Below, one piece after another: positions 54,281 to 63,296 of a DNA stretch of 64,000 bases; the stretch's first letter is position 1; each line of letters opens with the position of its first letter. Under the pieces are notes generated by a model that did not search any database, was not told the origin of the DNA, and saw nothing but the letters and a program-made list of their open reading frames with translations. The position numbers and the translations under genes were made by a program. The DNA is from Mesorhizobium sp. WSM4311 (GTDB lineage: Bacteria > Pseudomonadota > Alphaproteobacteria > Rhizobiales > Rhizobiaceae): NCBI RefSeq assembly GCF_002295115.1, contig NZ_NSFV01000004.1, positions 186,001 through 250,000 of the forward strand, written 5' to 3'.

Positions 54281-55516
54281 GTGGTCACAGGTCTTCGCGA
54301 AACCAACGAACAGAGCAAAACCGGGGAGCGGCCGCCGACGGTCTACCTTTATGCCGCACGCGCGCTCCGCGACTTCGGGGACGGGTTCGTGGCCGTGCTG
54401 TTGCCGGTCTACCTGGCGATGCTCGGGCTTGGCGCATTCGAGATCGGGGTGGTCGCCACACTTGCCCTCCTGGGATCAGCCTTGATCACTCTTGGTATCG
54501 GGTTTCTTGGTGTCCGAACCAACCTACGTCGATTGTTGATCGGAGCGGCGGCCTTGATGACCGCGACCGGCCTCCTATTCGCGTCTTCCAGCACGACGGC
54601 TGTTGTTATGCTCGTCGCCTTCGTTGGAACGATCAATCCGTCCGCAGGCAGCGTCAGCATTTTTGTACCGCTCGAACACGCGGTTCTTGCAGGTTTGGTG
54701 TCGGACAAGAACCGCACGAGGATGTTTGCGCGCTACGGCCTTATCGGGGCGCTCGCTGCAGCGGCAGGTGCACTCGCTTCGGCCAGCCCCGATCTTCTGA
54801 GCGATTTCGGAGTGACGCGCCTCGCGGCCCTTAGAGCAATGTTCGTATTTTACGCGCTTCTCGGCGTCGTGGGCGGCGTGCTCTATCTGCGCGTTCCCGT
54901 CGAAACGAAGAAGATGGAAGGCAAGCCGGTGGCTGCGCTCGGGCAGTCGCGCGGTATCGTCTACAAGATGGCGGCCTTGTTCAGCATCGACGCTTTTGCC
55001 GGAGGATTTTCCGTGCAGTCGCTTGTCGCTCTCTGGCTGTTCGATAAGTTCGGGCTATCGCTTTCGGCCGCGGGATTGTTCTTCTTCTGCACTGGACTAC
55101 TTTCCGCGTTCTCACTGCCGGCGGCGGCGCGACTGTCCGAGCGCTTCGGCCTCATCAACACCATGGTGTTCACGCATGCCCCTTCGAGCGTTTGCCTGAT
55201 CCTGGCGGCGATCGTGCCAAATCTCCAGCTGGCGCTCTCGCTGCTGCTGATACGCGCCGCGCTCTCCCAAATGGATGTCCCGACGCGATCCTCCTACGTG
55301 ATGGCAGTCGTCACACCACCGGAACGGCCGGCGGCCGCAAGCGTGACCTCAGTTCCGAGAAGCCTCGCGGCGGCCGCAAGCCCAGCCATTGCCGGCGCGC
55401 TCTTCGAAGCCGGCTACGAGGCATGGCCTTTGATCATCTGCGGCGTCCTCAAGATCATCTATGATTTTGCCCTGCTTTGGAGCCTTCGGCACATCAAGCC
55501 GCCGGAGGAGCAGTAA
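54281..55516 (+). CDS. MFS transporter
   Basis: The 411-residue protein has about 12 membrane segments and the MFS loop pattern (LRDFGDGFVAVLLPVYLAM at the start, SDKNRTRMFARYGLIGALAA between helices). The GTG at 54281 follows GGGGAG. The gene lies 282 bases after the ChrB-type gene on the same strand. That gap holds no gene I can support. Codon use here is less GC-biased than in the island, as is the chr cluster in general, which may reflect transfer as a unit. Whether it exports chromate-related compounds is unknown; MFS genes also occur in other chr clusters. Confidence 0.83.
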   Translation: MVTGLRETNEQSKTGERPPTVYLYAARALRDFGDGFVAVLLPVYLAMLGLGAFEIGVVATLALLGSALITLGIGFLGVRTNLRRLLIGAAALMTATGLLFASSSTTAVVMLVAFVGTINPSAGSVSIFVPLEHAVLAGLVSDKNRTRMFARYGLIGALAAAAGALASASPDLLSDFGVTRLAALRAMFVFYALLGVVGGVLYLRVPVETKKMEGKPVAALGQSRGIVYKMAALFSIDAFAGGFSVQSLVALWLFDKFGLSLSAAGLFFFCTGLLSAFSLPAAARLSERFGLINTMVFTHAPSSVCLILAAIVPNLQLALSLLLIRAALSQMDVPTRSSYVMAVVTPPERPAAASVTSVPRSLAAAASPAIAGALFEAGYEAWPLIICGVLKIIYDFALLWSLRHIKPPEEQ

Positions 55517-55684
55517 GACAAATGCTCGAAATGTGCTGGAAGACGACAGCGATATCCGGTCTCAGCACGGCATCCGGCAAGCAATCATCAGCCTTTTCCA
55601 GTGAGGGGCTAAGACAATCCAACCTCAAGCCATCAGCGACGGCTTGACCTGAGATCAAGCCGCCGCATGAGCACCGCGATGTGC

Positions 55685-57490
55685 TCAGTGGTTGTCCCTG
55701 GGCACGCCCCTGGTGTGAGCGACATCCTGGTATTTCACCGCCGGCTTCAGCACCATGCCCTGGTCGAACTGGTCGACCATGCCGCGCTGGATTTCCTGCC
55801 ATGGCGTCTGGTGCTGCGGATAGTGGTAGCCGCCATTGCCCTGCAGCGCCGCGCGGCGCTTGGCGATCTCTTCGTCGCTGACCAGAATGTTGGCGGTGCC
55901 CTTGTTCAGGTCGATGCGGACGCGGTCGCCGGTCTTGAGCAGCGCCAGCCCGCCGCCAATGGCGGCTTCCGGCGAGGCGTTGAGGATCGACGGCGAGCCC
56001 GACGTGCCCGACTGGCGACCGTCGCCGATACAGGCCAGCGCATGAATGCCCTTCTTGATGAGGTATGCCGGCGGCTGCATGTTGACGACCTCGGCACCGC
56101 CGGGATAGCCGACCGGGCCGGCGCCGCGCATGAACAGGATCGTGTGCTCGTCGATGCCTTGCGCCGGATCGTCGATGCGGGCGTGGTAATCCTCCGGCCC
56201 GTCAAAGACCATGGCGTTGCCTTCGAAGGCTTCCGGGTCCTTCGGATTGGAGAGGTAGCGCTCGCGGAATTCTGGCGAGATGCCGCTGGTCTTCATGATC
56301 GCCGAATCGAACAGATTGCCGCTGAGGTTGATGAAGCCGGCATTGACCTTCAGCGGCTTGTCGACGCTGCGGATGACGTCGGTGTTTTCGTTGGCGACGC
56401 CCTCGCTATTCTCACCGATCGACTTGCCGTTGACCGTGCGCGCGCCGGGGTGCGGCAACAGCCCGCCCTTCATCAGTTCGGCGATAACCGCCGGCACGCC
56501 GCCGGCATGATGGTAATCCTCGCCCAGATATTCGCCCGTCGGCTGCAAATTAACCAGCAGCGGCACATTGAGGCCGACCGTCTGCCAGTCGTCATTGTCG
56601 AGCTTGACGCCGAGGTGGCGGGCGATGGCGTTGAGATGGATAGGCGCGTTGGTCGAGCCGCCAATGGCCGAATTGACGACAATGGCGTTCTCGAAAGCCT
56701 CTCTCGTCATGATGTCGGACGGCTTCAAATCCTCATGCACCATCTCGACAATGCGTTTTCCCGTCTCATAGGAAATCTGGCCGCGCTCGCGATAGGGGGC
56801 GGGAATAGCGGCTGAACCCGGCAATTGCATGCCGAGCGCCTCGGCCAGCGAATTCATCGTGGTGGCGGTGCCCATCGTGTTGCAGTAGCCGGTCGAGGGC
56901 GCCGAGGAGGCAACGATATCCATGAACTCGTCATAGTCGATCTCGCCGGCCGACAGGCGCTGGCGCGATTCCCAGACGATGGTGCCGGAGCCGGTGCGCT
57001 TGCCCTTGTGCCAGCCGTTGAGCATCGGACCGACCGACAGCGCGATGGCCGGGATGTTGACGGTGGCCGCTGCCATCAGCAGCGCCGGCGTCGTCTTGTC
57101 GCAACCGATGGTCAGCACGACGCCGTCGAGCGGGTAGCCGTAGAGCACCTCGACGAGGCTGAGATAGGCAAGGTTGCGGTCAAGGGCCGCGGTCGGGCGC
57201 TTGCCGGTCTCCTGGATCGGATGGCACGGGAATTCGAACGGGATGCCGCCCATCGAGACAATGCCTTCGCGCACGCGCTTGGCGAGCTCGATATGGTGGC
57301 GGTTGCACGGCGACAGATCCGAGCCGGTCTGGGCGATGCCGATCAGCGGCTTGCCCGACATCAGTTCGGCACGCGTCAGCCCATAATTCAGGTAGCGCTC
57401 GAGATAGAGCGCCGTCATGCCGGGGTTGTCGGGGTTGTCGAACCACTCCTGCGAGCGGAATTTTTTCTTCTTGGTGGGGGCGCCGGCCAT
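55685..57490 (-). CDS. Sugar-acid dehydratase, IlvD/Edd family (L-arabinonate / D-xylonate type)
   Basis: The 601-residue protein belongs to the IlvD/Edd family. Its N-terminus [19 protein letters not shown], the segment [17 protein letters not shown], and the cluster and metal motifs [12 protein letters not shown] and GYCNTMGTA, with C-terminal [16 protein letters not shown], are those of pentonate dehydratases rather than of dihydroxy-acid dehydratase. They dehydrate sugar acids such as L-arabinonate or D-xylonate to 2-keto-3-deoxy acids using an Fe-S cluster. The ATG at 57490 follows GGAG. Operator-like repeats lie upstream. No other sugar-acid gene is near. Confidence 0.85.
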   Translation of the reverse strand: MAGAPTKKKKFRSQEWFDNPDNPGMTALYLERYLNYGLTRAELMSGKPLIGIAQTGSDLSPCNRHHIELAKRVREGIVSMGGIPFEFPCHPIQETGKRPTAALDRNLAYLSLVEVLYGYPLDGVVLTIGCDKTTPALLMAAATVNIPAIALSVGPMLNGWHKGKRTGSGTIVWESRQRLSAGEIDYDEFMDIVASSAPSTGYCNTMGTATTMNSLAEALGMQLPGSAAIPAPYRERGQISYETGKRIVEMVHEDLKPSDIMTREAFENAIVVNSAIGGSTNAPIHLNAIARHLGVKLDNDDWQTVGLNVPLLVNLQPTGEYLGEDYHHAGGVPAVIAELMKGGLLPHPGARTVNGKSIGENSEGVANENTDVIRSVDKPLKVNAGFINLSGNLFDSAIMKTSGISPEFRERYLSNPKDPEAFEGNAMVFDGPEDYHARIDDPAQGIDEHTILFMRGAGPVGYPGGAEVVNMQPPAYLIKKGIHALACIGDGRQSGTSGSPSILNASPEAAIGGGLALLKTGDRVRIDLNKGTANILVSDEEIAKRRAALQGNGGYHYPQHQTPWQEIQRGMVDQFDQGMVLKPAVKYQDVAHTRGVPRDNH

Positions 57491-57503
57491 CACGGTCTCC
57501 GTA

Positions 57504-57528
57504 TTTGTATGACAAATCGATATGACAA
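57504..57528. promoter_or_regulatory. Candidate GntR-type operator upstream of the sugar-acid dehydratase
   Basis: TTTGT-ATG-ACAAA at 57504-57516 is a palindrome. The word TATGACAA occurs in direct repeat at 57508-57515 and 57521-57528, 13 bases apart. Such sites are common for FadR-type GntR regulators of sugar-acid genes. No GntR regulator of this type lies in the window. The site is 14 bases upstream of the ATG. Confidence 0.45.
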
Positions 57529-57639
57529 CGCGTCAATGCAAGCAAGGGGCACGCGCGTTCCCAACCCGCACTTTGGTGCGATAGACACAACAGCGCCTCT
57601 GCGCTAGGGCTTCGAACCATTGTTTCCGGGAGGTTCTTG

Positions 57640-58089
57640 ATGGCTTTGGTGATCGAAGGCGAGGAACGCATTGCCGCACCCCTGCAAAAAGTCTGGGAAG
57701 CGCTGAACGATCCCGAGGTTTTGAAGGCGACCATTCCCGGCTGCCAGAGCCTTGACATGAAGTCGCCGACCGAGATGGCCGCGACGGTGGTGCTGAAGAT
57801 CGGGCCTATCAAGGCGACCTTCAACGGCGAAGTGACGCTGAAAAATCTCAAGCCGCCGCATTCCTACACCATCCAGGGCGAAGGCAAGGGCGGCATTGCC
57901 GGCTTCGCCAAGGGCGGCGCCGACGTGACGCTGACCGAGGATGGGCCGGATGCCACGGTGCTCAAATACGCGGCCAAGGCCGATGTCGGCGGCAAGATTG
58001 CCCAGCTCGGCAGCCGGCTGATCGAATCGACGTCGAAGAAACTGGCCGGGCAGTTCTTTTCGAGTTTTGGCGAGAAGGTCGGCGGCTGA
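57640..58089 (+). CDS. CoxG-like SRPBCC protein (carbon monoxide dehydrogenase subunit G family)
   Basis: The 149-residue protein has the CoxG/SRPBCC pattern: GEERIAAPLQKVWEALNDPEV, LKATIPGCQSLD, and a C-terminal FFSSFGEKVGG. The SRPBCC fold binds lipids or quinones. In CO dehydrogenase clusters CoxG anchors the enzyme at the membrane and carries quinone; here no molybdenum hydroxylase gene is near, so the partner is unknown. A GGGAGG site precedes the ATG at 57640; TTG at 57637 is less likely. The gene stands alone between divergent ilvD-type and convergent mrp genes. Confidence 0.8.
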   Translation: MALVIEGEERIAAPLQKVWEALNDPEVLKATIPGCQSLDMKSPTEMAATVVLKIGPIKATFNGEVTLKNLKPPHSYTIQGEGKGGIAGFAKGGADVTLTEDGPDATVLKYAAKADVGGKIAQLGSRLIESTSKKLAGQFFSSFGEKVGG

Positions 58090-58098
58090 CCCTCCCGC

Positions 58099-58187
58099 CA
58101 GAGCAATGCCAGGAAAAGTGTGAAACGGTTTTCCCGGGAAAAGCGCGTAGGGCTTTCCCTTGGGATTTGCGTCAAAACCAAAAAGAG
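58099..58187. repeat. Rhizobial intergenic repeat, partial second copy
   Basis: The sequence shows AGAGCAATGCCAGGAAAAGT at its start and ends near GCGTCAAAACCAAAAAGAG. It matches the internal and right part of the element at 49431-49535 in the opposite orientation, with changes. It lies between the stops of the CoxG-like gene and mrp, as if acting as a terminator. Confidence 0.6.
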
Positions 58188-58188
58188 G

Positions 58189-59355
58189 TCACTCGAAGAC
58201 GATGCTCGGCACCGCCGCTTCGGCCGCGCCGCGTTCTTCATTGACCCTGTCCCAGACCTTGGCGGCGATGTCGCGATAGGTTTTCGCTTCGGCGCCATCG
58301 GGCTTCGAGACAACCACTGGCGCCCCGGCATCCGAGCTTTCGCGGATGCCCATTTCCAGCGGCACCTCGCCGAGGAAGGTGACGCCGAGGCGTTCGGCCT
58401 CGCGGCACGCGCCGCCATGGCCGAAAATGTCATACCGCTTGCCGGTATCGGGCGCGATGAAATAGCTCATGTTCTCGACGATGCCGAGCAGCGGTACGTC
58501 GACCTTCTTGAACATGTTCAGCCCCTTGCGGGCATCGATCAGCGCCAGGTCCTGCGGCGTCGAGACAATGACGGCTCCGGCCAGCGGCACCTGCTGCGCC
58601 ATGGTCAGCTGCGCGTCGCCGGTTCCAGGCGGCATGTCGACGACAAGCACGTCGAGCCGGCCCCATTCGACCTCGCGCAGCATCTGCGTCAGCGCCGACA
58701 TCACCATCGGCCCGCGCCAGATCATCGGCGTCTCCTCATCGACGAGGAAGCCCATCGACATCACCTTGAGGCCGTAATTCTCCATCGGCTTCAGGATCTT
58801 GCCGTCAACCGTCTGCGGCCGGCCATGAATGTTGAGCAGCTTCGGCATGGACGGGCCGTAGATGTCGGCATCGAGCACGCCGACCCGCAAGCCGTTGGCG
58901 GCAAGGCCAAGCGCCAGATTGACTGCGGTGGTCGATTTGCCGACGCCGCCCTTGCCGGAAGCAACCGCGATGATCGCCTCGATACCGGGCACGCCGCGCT
59001 TGCCCGAACTGTGCGACGCGGGAGCATGCGGCGCGGGGCGCGGAGCGGCGGGTGGTGCCGGTCGGGCCGCGGGGCGCGCTGGCACCGGCGCCTCCATGCC
59101 GCCGCCTTTTTTCTCTGCAGTCAGCGCCACCACGGCGCCGGCAACCCCTGGAATTGCCTTGACCACGCGCTCCGCGGCGGCACGCAGCGGTTCCATTTCC
59201 TGCGCCCTGGCGGCGGGAACGGTGATCGAGAAGAAGACTTTCGAATCGGCGATGAAAATCTCGGAAACCATGCCGAGATCGACGATGTTGCCGGTGAAGT
59301 CCGGCCCGTTGACCGTCTTCAGGCGCTCGATGACGATTTCCTTGGTGACGGACAT
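58189..59355 (-). CDS. mrp: Mrp/NBP35-type Fe-S carrier ATPase without the CxxC motif
   Basis: This 388-residue protein has an N-terminal MIP18 domain, a Pro/Ala-rich linker (residues about 95-130), and a P-loop ATPase with the deviant Walker A GKGGVGKSTTAVNL, the block VVDMPPGTGDAQLTMAQ and IVSTPQDLALIDARKG. It is thought to load Fe-S clusters on target proteins. The usual CxxC, which holds the cluster in ENMSxFxCPxC, reads here ENMSYFIAPDTG, so both Cys are absent. This occurs in alphaproteobacterial Mrp proteins, but it casts doubt on direct cluster binding at that place. The ATG at 59355 follows GAGGA. Confidence 0.87.
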   Translation of the reverse strand: MSVTKEIVIERLKTVNGPDFTGNIVDLGMVSEIFIADSKVFFSITVPAARAQEMEPLRAAAERVVKAIPGVAGAVVALTAEKKGGGMEAPVPARPAARPAPPAAPRPAPHAPASHSSGKRGVPGIEAIIAVASGKGGVGKSTTAVNLALGLAANGLRVGVLDADIYGPSMPKLLNIHGRPQTVDGKILKPMENYGLKVMSMGFLVDEETPMIWRGPMVMSALTQMLREVEWGRLDVLVVDMPPGTGDAQLTMAQQVPLAGAVIVSTPQDLALIDARKGLNMFKKVDVPLLGIVENMSYFIAPDTGKRYDIFGHGGACREAERLGVTFLGEVPLEMGIRESSDAGAPVVVSKPDGAEAKTYRDIAAKVWDRVNEERGAAEAAVPSIVFE

Positions 59356-59569
59356 GATCTTTCCTCGGCGTTTGGCAATCCAGATAGTGCAGTTTCCAGC
59401 GAGAACCAAGCCGTGACGCAAAGGCTTGCTCGGCGTGCCACGGAAAACGACCGATGCTGTCGGATTCTTGCCGGATGACGCTTCCGGCCGATTGCCGATG
59501 GCCAAACGGGCCGCGTGCCCTATTTCGTTTGCCTGAGCGAGGACACGACAATCCAGGAAGGAGACGGTC

Positions 59570-59947
59570 ATGCTCGAAAACAGCAACGCAACGGCCAATC
59601 TGGCCGTCAGGGACCTGGCAAAGGCAAAGGCCTTCTATGAAGGCACGCTGGGCCTCAAGCAGGTCGACGACATGGGCGGCGAGCTTGTCGTCTACAAAAG
59701 CGGCGACACGCTCATCAATGTCTACCATTCCCAATTCGCAGGTACCAACAAGGCGACGGCGGTGACGTGGACGGTGGGCGATCGGATCGAGACTGTCGTC
59801 AAATCATTGAAATCGAAAGGCGTTGTCTTCGAGCATTACGAAATGCCCGGCCTGACGATCAAGGGCGACATCCATGTCGGCCAGGACATGAAGGTCGCCT
59901 GGTTCAAGGACCCGGACGGCAACATCCTGAACCTCGTCGACAAATAG
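59570..59947 (+). CDS. VOC-family protein (small cytoplasmic)
   Basis: The 125-residue protein has a VOC fold: TANLAVRDLAKAKAFYEGTL, and the C-terminal MKVAWFKDPDGNILNLVDK with the metal-ligand position at the end. It lacks a signal peptide. Members include glyoxalases and dioxygenases, so the reaction is not predictable. A strong AGGAAGGAG site precedes the ATG. It stands alone between mrp and the PiT transporter. It is a different sequence type from the exported VOC protein at 22.5 kb. Confidence 0.85.
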   Translation: MLENSNATANLAVRDLAKAKAFYEGTLGLKQVDDMGGELVVYKSGDTLINVYHSQFAGTNKATAVTWTVGDRIETVVKSLKSKGVVFEHYEMPGLTIKGDIHVGQDMKVAWFKDPDGNILNLVDK

Positions 59948-59963
59948 GCTTCGGCGCTCCGCG

Positions 59964-60968
59964 TCAGCCTGCCAGGCTTGTGACGAAATAAGTAAAAGCC
60001 GAAATCGCCGCCGTCGCCGGCAAGGTGACGATCCAGGCAATGACGATGTTGCCGGCGATGCCCCAGCGCACCGCCGAGACACGGCGGGCGGCGCCAACGC
60101 CGATGATGGCGCCAGTAATCGTATGCGTGGTCGATACGGGAACGCCGAGCCAGGTGGCGGCGAACAGCGTTATGGCGCCGCCGGTTTCAGCGCAGAAGCC
60201 CTGCATCGGATTGAGCCGGGTAATCTTCGAACCCATTGTGTGGACGATCCGCCAGCCGCCCAATAGGGTGCCAAGCGCCAGCGCCGACTGGCAGGTCAGG
60301 ACGACCCAGAGCGGCACGTAGAATTTCTCGCCGAGCATGCCTTGCGAATAGAGCAGCACGGCGATGATGCCCATGGTCTTCTGCGCATCGTTGCCGCCAT
60401 GGCCGAGCGAATAGAGCGAAGCGGAGAAGAACTGCAGGACGCGAAAGGTGCTGTCGACGGCGAACGGCGTCTGGCGTACGAACAGCCACGAAACCACCAG
60501 GACCAGGACGAGCGCCAGGATAAAACCAGTCGCCGGCGAGAGCACGATCGCGGCGACCGTCTTGCCAAGCCCAGACCAGACGATGGCGCCGATGCCCCCC
60601 TTCGCAACGCCGGCACCGACCAGCCCACCGATCAGCGCGTGCGAACTGCTCGAGGGAATGCCGGCGATCCAGGTGACGATGTTCCAGACGATGGCGCCAA
60701 CGAGGGCCGAGAAGATCACCCCCGGCGTGACGATGCTGACGTCGACGATGCCTTTCCCGACAGTCTCGGCGACATGAAGGCCGAAGAAGATGAAGGCGAT
60801 GAAGTTGAAGAAGGCCGCCCACAGCACGGCATAGTGCGGCCTGAGCACGCGTGTGGAGACGATGGTGGCGATGGAATTGGCCGCATCGTGCAGGCCATTG
60901 AGAAAATCGAAGAACAGCGCGACGGCGACGAGGCCGGCCAGCAGGGGGAAGGCGATCGCGGCATCCAT
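59964..60968 (-). CDS. Inorganic phosphate transporter, PiT family
   Basis: The 334-residue protein has about ten membrane segments and the PiT repeats, each with a GxNDxxx-type signature: NGLHDAANSIATIVSTRVL near the N-terminus and GHGGNDAQKTMGIIAVLL in the second half. It takes up phosphate with a cation gradient. It is translated with the DUF47 gene, which is four bases upstream on the minus strand. The second motif is canonical; the first has HDAAN instead of NDxAN, as in other PiT proteins. The family is secure. Confidence 0.93.
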   Translation of the reverse strand: MDAAIAFPLLAGLVAVALFFDFLNGLHDAANSIATIVSTRVLRPHYAVLWAAFFNFIAFIFFGLHVAETVGKGIVDVSIVTPGVIFSALVGAIVWNIVTWIAGIPSSSSHALIGGLVGAGVAKGGIGAIVWSGLGKTVAAIVLSPATGFILALVLVLVVSWLFVRQTPFAVDSTFRVLQFFSASLYSLGHGGNDAQKTMGIIAVLLYSQGMLGEKFYVPLWVVLTCQSALALGTLLGGWRIVHTMGSKITRLNPMQGFCAETGGAITLFAATWLGVPVSTTHTITGAIIGVGAARRVSAVRWGIAGNIVIAWIVTLPATAAISAFTYFVTSLAG

Positions 60969-60971
60969 CGT

Positions 60972-61613
60972 CTAGACGTTCTCGATGACGATGCCGCTGA
61001 TCTCGTTGGCGACGTCCTCGAAACGGTCGACCACCTTCTCCAGCTGGCCATAGATCTCGCTGCCGATCAGATAGGCCATCGCGTCATCGCGGCCATGGCG
61101 CCTGAACAGATCCTTCAGGCCCTGCTCATGCAAATCGTCGGCCCGGCCTTCGGCGCGCATTACCTCCTCGGCAATAGCGTTGAGGCGTGCGCTGTTGGCG
61201 CCGACCTTGGCAAGCAACGGGATTGCTTCGGCGACCAGCCGGGCGGCGTCGACGATGACGGCGCCCATTTCCTGCATCAGCGGATCGAACTCCCGCTTCT
61301 CGAACAGCCTCACCGTCTTGACGGTCTTGTGCATCATGTCGATGGCGTCATCCATCGACTGGATCAGATCCTTGATGTCGCCGCGATCGAAAGGCGTTAT
61401 GAAAGAGCGCCGCACGGCAAGCAGGACCTCCGCGGTGATATGATCGGCCTCGTCCTCGAGATCGATGATCTTCTGGCACCAGCGATCGATGTCCTTGCCC
61501 TGAAGCAGTTGCTGCAGCGCTTCCGCGCCGCCGACCACCGTGCGGGAATGCCGCTCGAACAGCTCGAAGAAACGATCTTCGCGCGGCAGCAGCTTGCGGA
61601 ACCAGCCCAGCAT
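60972..61613 (-). CDS. DUF47 (PhoU-like) partner of the PiT transporter
   Basis: This 213-residue protein is a PhoU-like helical protein of the DUF47 family: WFRKLLPREDRFFELFERHS, DLEDEADHITAEVLLAVRR and SMDDAIDMMHKTVKTVRL. Such proteins are found beside PiT genes and are thought to regulate phosphate uptake. The ATG at 61613 follows GGGAG six bases upstream. The ORF could be read further upstream, but that part lies before the ribosome site. The gene ends four bases before the PiT start and is probably cotranscribed. Confidence 0.92.
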   Translation of the reverse strand: MLGWFRKLLPREDRFFELFERHSRTVVGGAEALQQLLQGKDIDRWCQKIIDLEDEADHITAEVLLAVRRSFITPFDRGDIKDLIQSMDDAIDMMHKTVKTVRLFEKREFDPLMQEMGAVIVDAARLVAEAIPLLAKVGANSARLNAIAEEVMRAEGRADDLHEQGLKDLFRRHGRDDAMAYLIGSEIYGQLEKVVDRFEDVANEISGIVIENV

Positions 61614-61782
61614 GTCAGTCTCCCATCGCGCCCGGTTCACGACCGTTTCATTGACATAGCGCCGCACGACGCCGCAGGAAACAGTAAGCCGGCTGAAAGA
61701 TGTGGATGCGGGACGATTACGCATGGCGCTTGCGGCAAAGGCGAATTTCCCCGAGCCTGCGCATGACGACCGGAAGGATGGC

Positions 61783-62682
61783 ATGATCGACAAACTCGAA
61801 TTCTTCATCGCATTGGCCAAGGAAGAGCATTTCGGCCGGGCGGCTGAGGCCTGTGGGGTCACCCAGCCGACCTTGTCGGCCGGTATCAAGCAATTGGAGG
61901 GGCAACTCGGCGTCATGCTGGTCAATCGCGGGTCGCGGTTCCAGGGGCTGACGCCGGAAGGCAAGCAGGTGCTGGTCTGGGCGCGCCGCATCGTCGGTGA
62001 TTCAAGGAGCATGCGCGAGGAGATGCGCGCGGCGCGCCACGGCCTTTCCGGACGCATCCGCATTGCCGCCATCCCGACCGCACTCGCCATGGTGGCGCGG
62101 CTGACGACGCCGTTTCGCGAAAAGCACCCGGGCGTCACCTTTTCGGTGCTGTCGCGCACCTCGATCGAAGTCTTGTCGCTGCTCGGCAATTTCGACATCG
62201 ACGCCGGTATCACCTATCTCGACAATGAGCCGCTCGGGCGGGTAACCAGCGTGCCGCTGTATGACGAGCGCTATCAGCTGATCACGGCGGTCGGAAACCC
62301 CTATTTTGACCGCGACAAAGTGACATGGGCCGAGATCAGCCGGTTGCCGCTGTGCCTGCTGACGCCGGACATGCAGAACCGCCGCATCATCGACCAGCAT
62401 CTGGCCGAGGCCGGCGTGGAGGTACGGCCGACGCTTGAATCCAATTCGATGATCGTGCTGTTCTCGCACATCCACACCGGCAAATGGTCGTCGGTCATGC
62501 CGCTCAACCTTGCGGAAACATTCGGCTTTTCAGAGCCGATCCGGGCCATTCCGATCGTCGAGCCCGACGCCAGCCACACGGTCGGCCTGGTGGCCGCGCC
62601 GCGTGAGCCGCACACGCCGCTGGTGCAGGCGCTGCTGGACGAGGCAATGGCGCTGGCAGACGATTTCCGCGCCCATCACTAG
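61783..62682 (+). CDS. LysR-family regulator of the formate dehydrogenase genes
   Basis: The 299-residue protein has a LysR helix-turn-helix at residues 1-60 (LEFFIALAKEEHFGRAAEACG, QPTLSAGIKQLEGQLGVML) and an effector-binding domain (GRIRIAAIPTALAMVARL, LGNFDIDAGITYLD). It sits 134 bases before fdsG on the same strand, as LysR genes do in fds operons. A perfect palindrome lies between them at 62706-62730. The ATG at 61783 follows GGAAGGA. The link to formate is inferred from position. Confidence 0.9.
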   Translation: MIDKLEFFIALAKEEHFGRAAEACGVTQPTLSAGIKQLEGQLGVMLVNRGSRFQGLTPEGKQVLVWARRIVGDSRSMREEMRAARHGLSGRIRIAAIPTALAMVARLTTPFREKHPGVTFSVLSRTSIEVLSLLGNFDIDAGITYLDNEPLGRVTSVPLYDERYQLITAVGNPYFDRDKVTWAEISRLPLCLLTPDMQNRRIIDQHLAEAGVEVRPTLESNSMIVLFSHIHTGKWSSVMPLNLAETFGFSEPIRAIPIVEPDASHTVGLVAAPREPHTPLVQALLDEAMALADDFRAHH

Positions 62683-62705
62683 GGTAGAGAATGGCGGCTG
62701 AGCGT

Positions 62706-62730
62706 GCTTGATAGAAGATTTCTATCAAGC
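62706..62730. promoter_or_regulatory. Palindromic LysR-type operator before fdsG
   Basis: Eleven-base arms GCTTGATAGAA and TTCTATCAAGC flank GAT, a perfect inverted repeat. It includes ATAG-N7-CTAT, a spacing that fits the T-N11-A pattern of LysR operators. It lies 24 bases after the LysR stop and 87 bases before the fdsG start. No T-run follows, so a terminator is less likely. Confidence 0.65.
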
Positions 62731-62816
62731 GACGGATCAGCTTTATTGATTTCGCTGGTTTCCTCTGTTTTTGTAACGACTTAGCGCTAGAGCGCACCGA
62801 CCAGGGAGGGCGCTGC

Positions 62817-63296
62817 ATGACGATGCAGCCTGCAAGTACCGAGATCGCATCGCGCACGGCGGCGATTATCGAAGACATGAAGGGCCTCGAAGGCCCATTG
62901 CTGCCGATCCTGCACGAGATCCAGGAAGAATTCGGCCATGTGCCGCAGGCGGCCCTGCCTGTTATCGCCGATGGGCTCAATCTCTCCAGGGCCGAGGTGC
63001 ACGGCGTCGTCACCTTCTACCATGATTTCCGTGCCCGGCCGGCCGGGCGGCATGTCCTCAAGCTGTGCCAGGCGGAAGCCTGCCAGTCGATGGGCTCGGA
63101 TTCCGTCGCCGCCAAGATCAAACAGTTGCTGGGCATCGGTTTCCACGAGACCACAAGCGACGGATCGGTTACACTCGAGCCGGTCTATTGCCTCGGGCTT
63201 TGCGCCTGTTCGCCGTCGGCGATGCTCGACGGCGAGGTGATCGGGCGGCTCGATGACGAGAAGATCGACGAGATCCTTGCCGAGGTGCGCTCATGA
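62817..63296 (+). CDS. fdsG: NAD-dependent formate dehydrogenase gamma subunit
   Basis: This 159-residue NuoE-like protein has a thioredoxin-fold [2Fe-2S] domain with the four ligands Cys84, Cys89 (LCQAEACQ), Cys125 and Cys129 (CLGLCA). The N-terminal helical part (IIEDMKGLEGPLLPILHEI) is typical. It transfers electrons from formate oxidation to the FdsB subunit in the soluble tungsten- or molybdenum-type enzyme. Start ATG 62817 follows GGGAGG; a second ATG six bases later is possible. It overlaps fdsB by four bases (ATGA). Confidence 0.93.
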   Translation: MTMQPASTEIASRTAAIIEDMKGLEGPLLPILHEIQEEFGHVPQAALPVIADGLNLSRAEVHGVVTFYHDFRARPAGRHVLKLCQAEACQSMGSDSVAAKIKQLLGIGFHETTSDGSVTLEPVYCLGLCACSPSAMLDGEVIGRLDDEKIDEILAEVRS

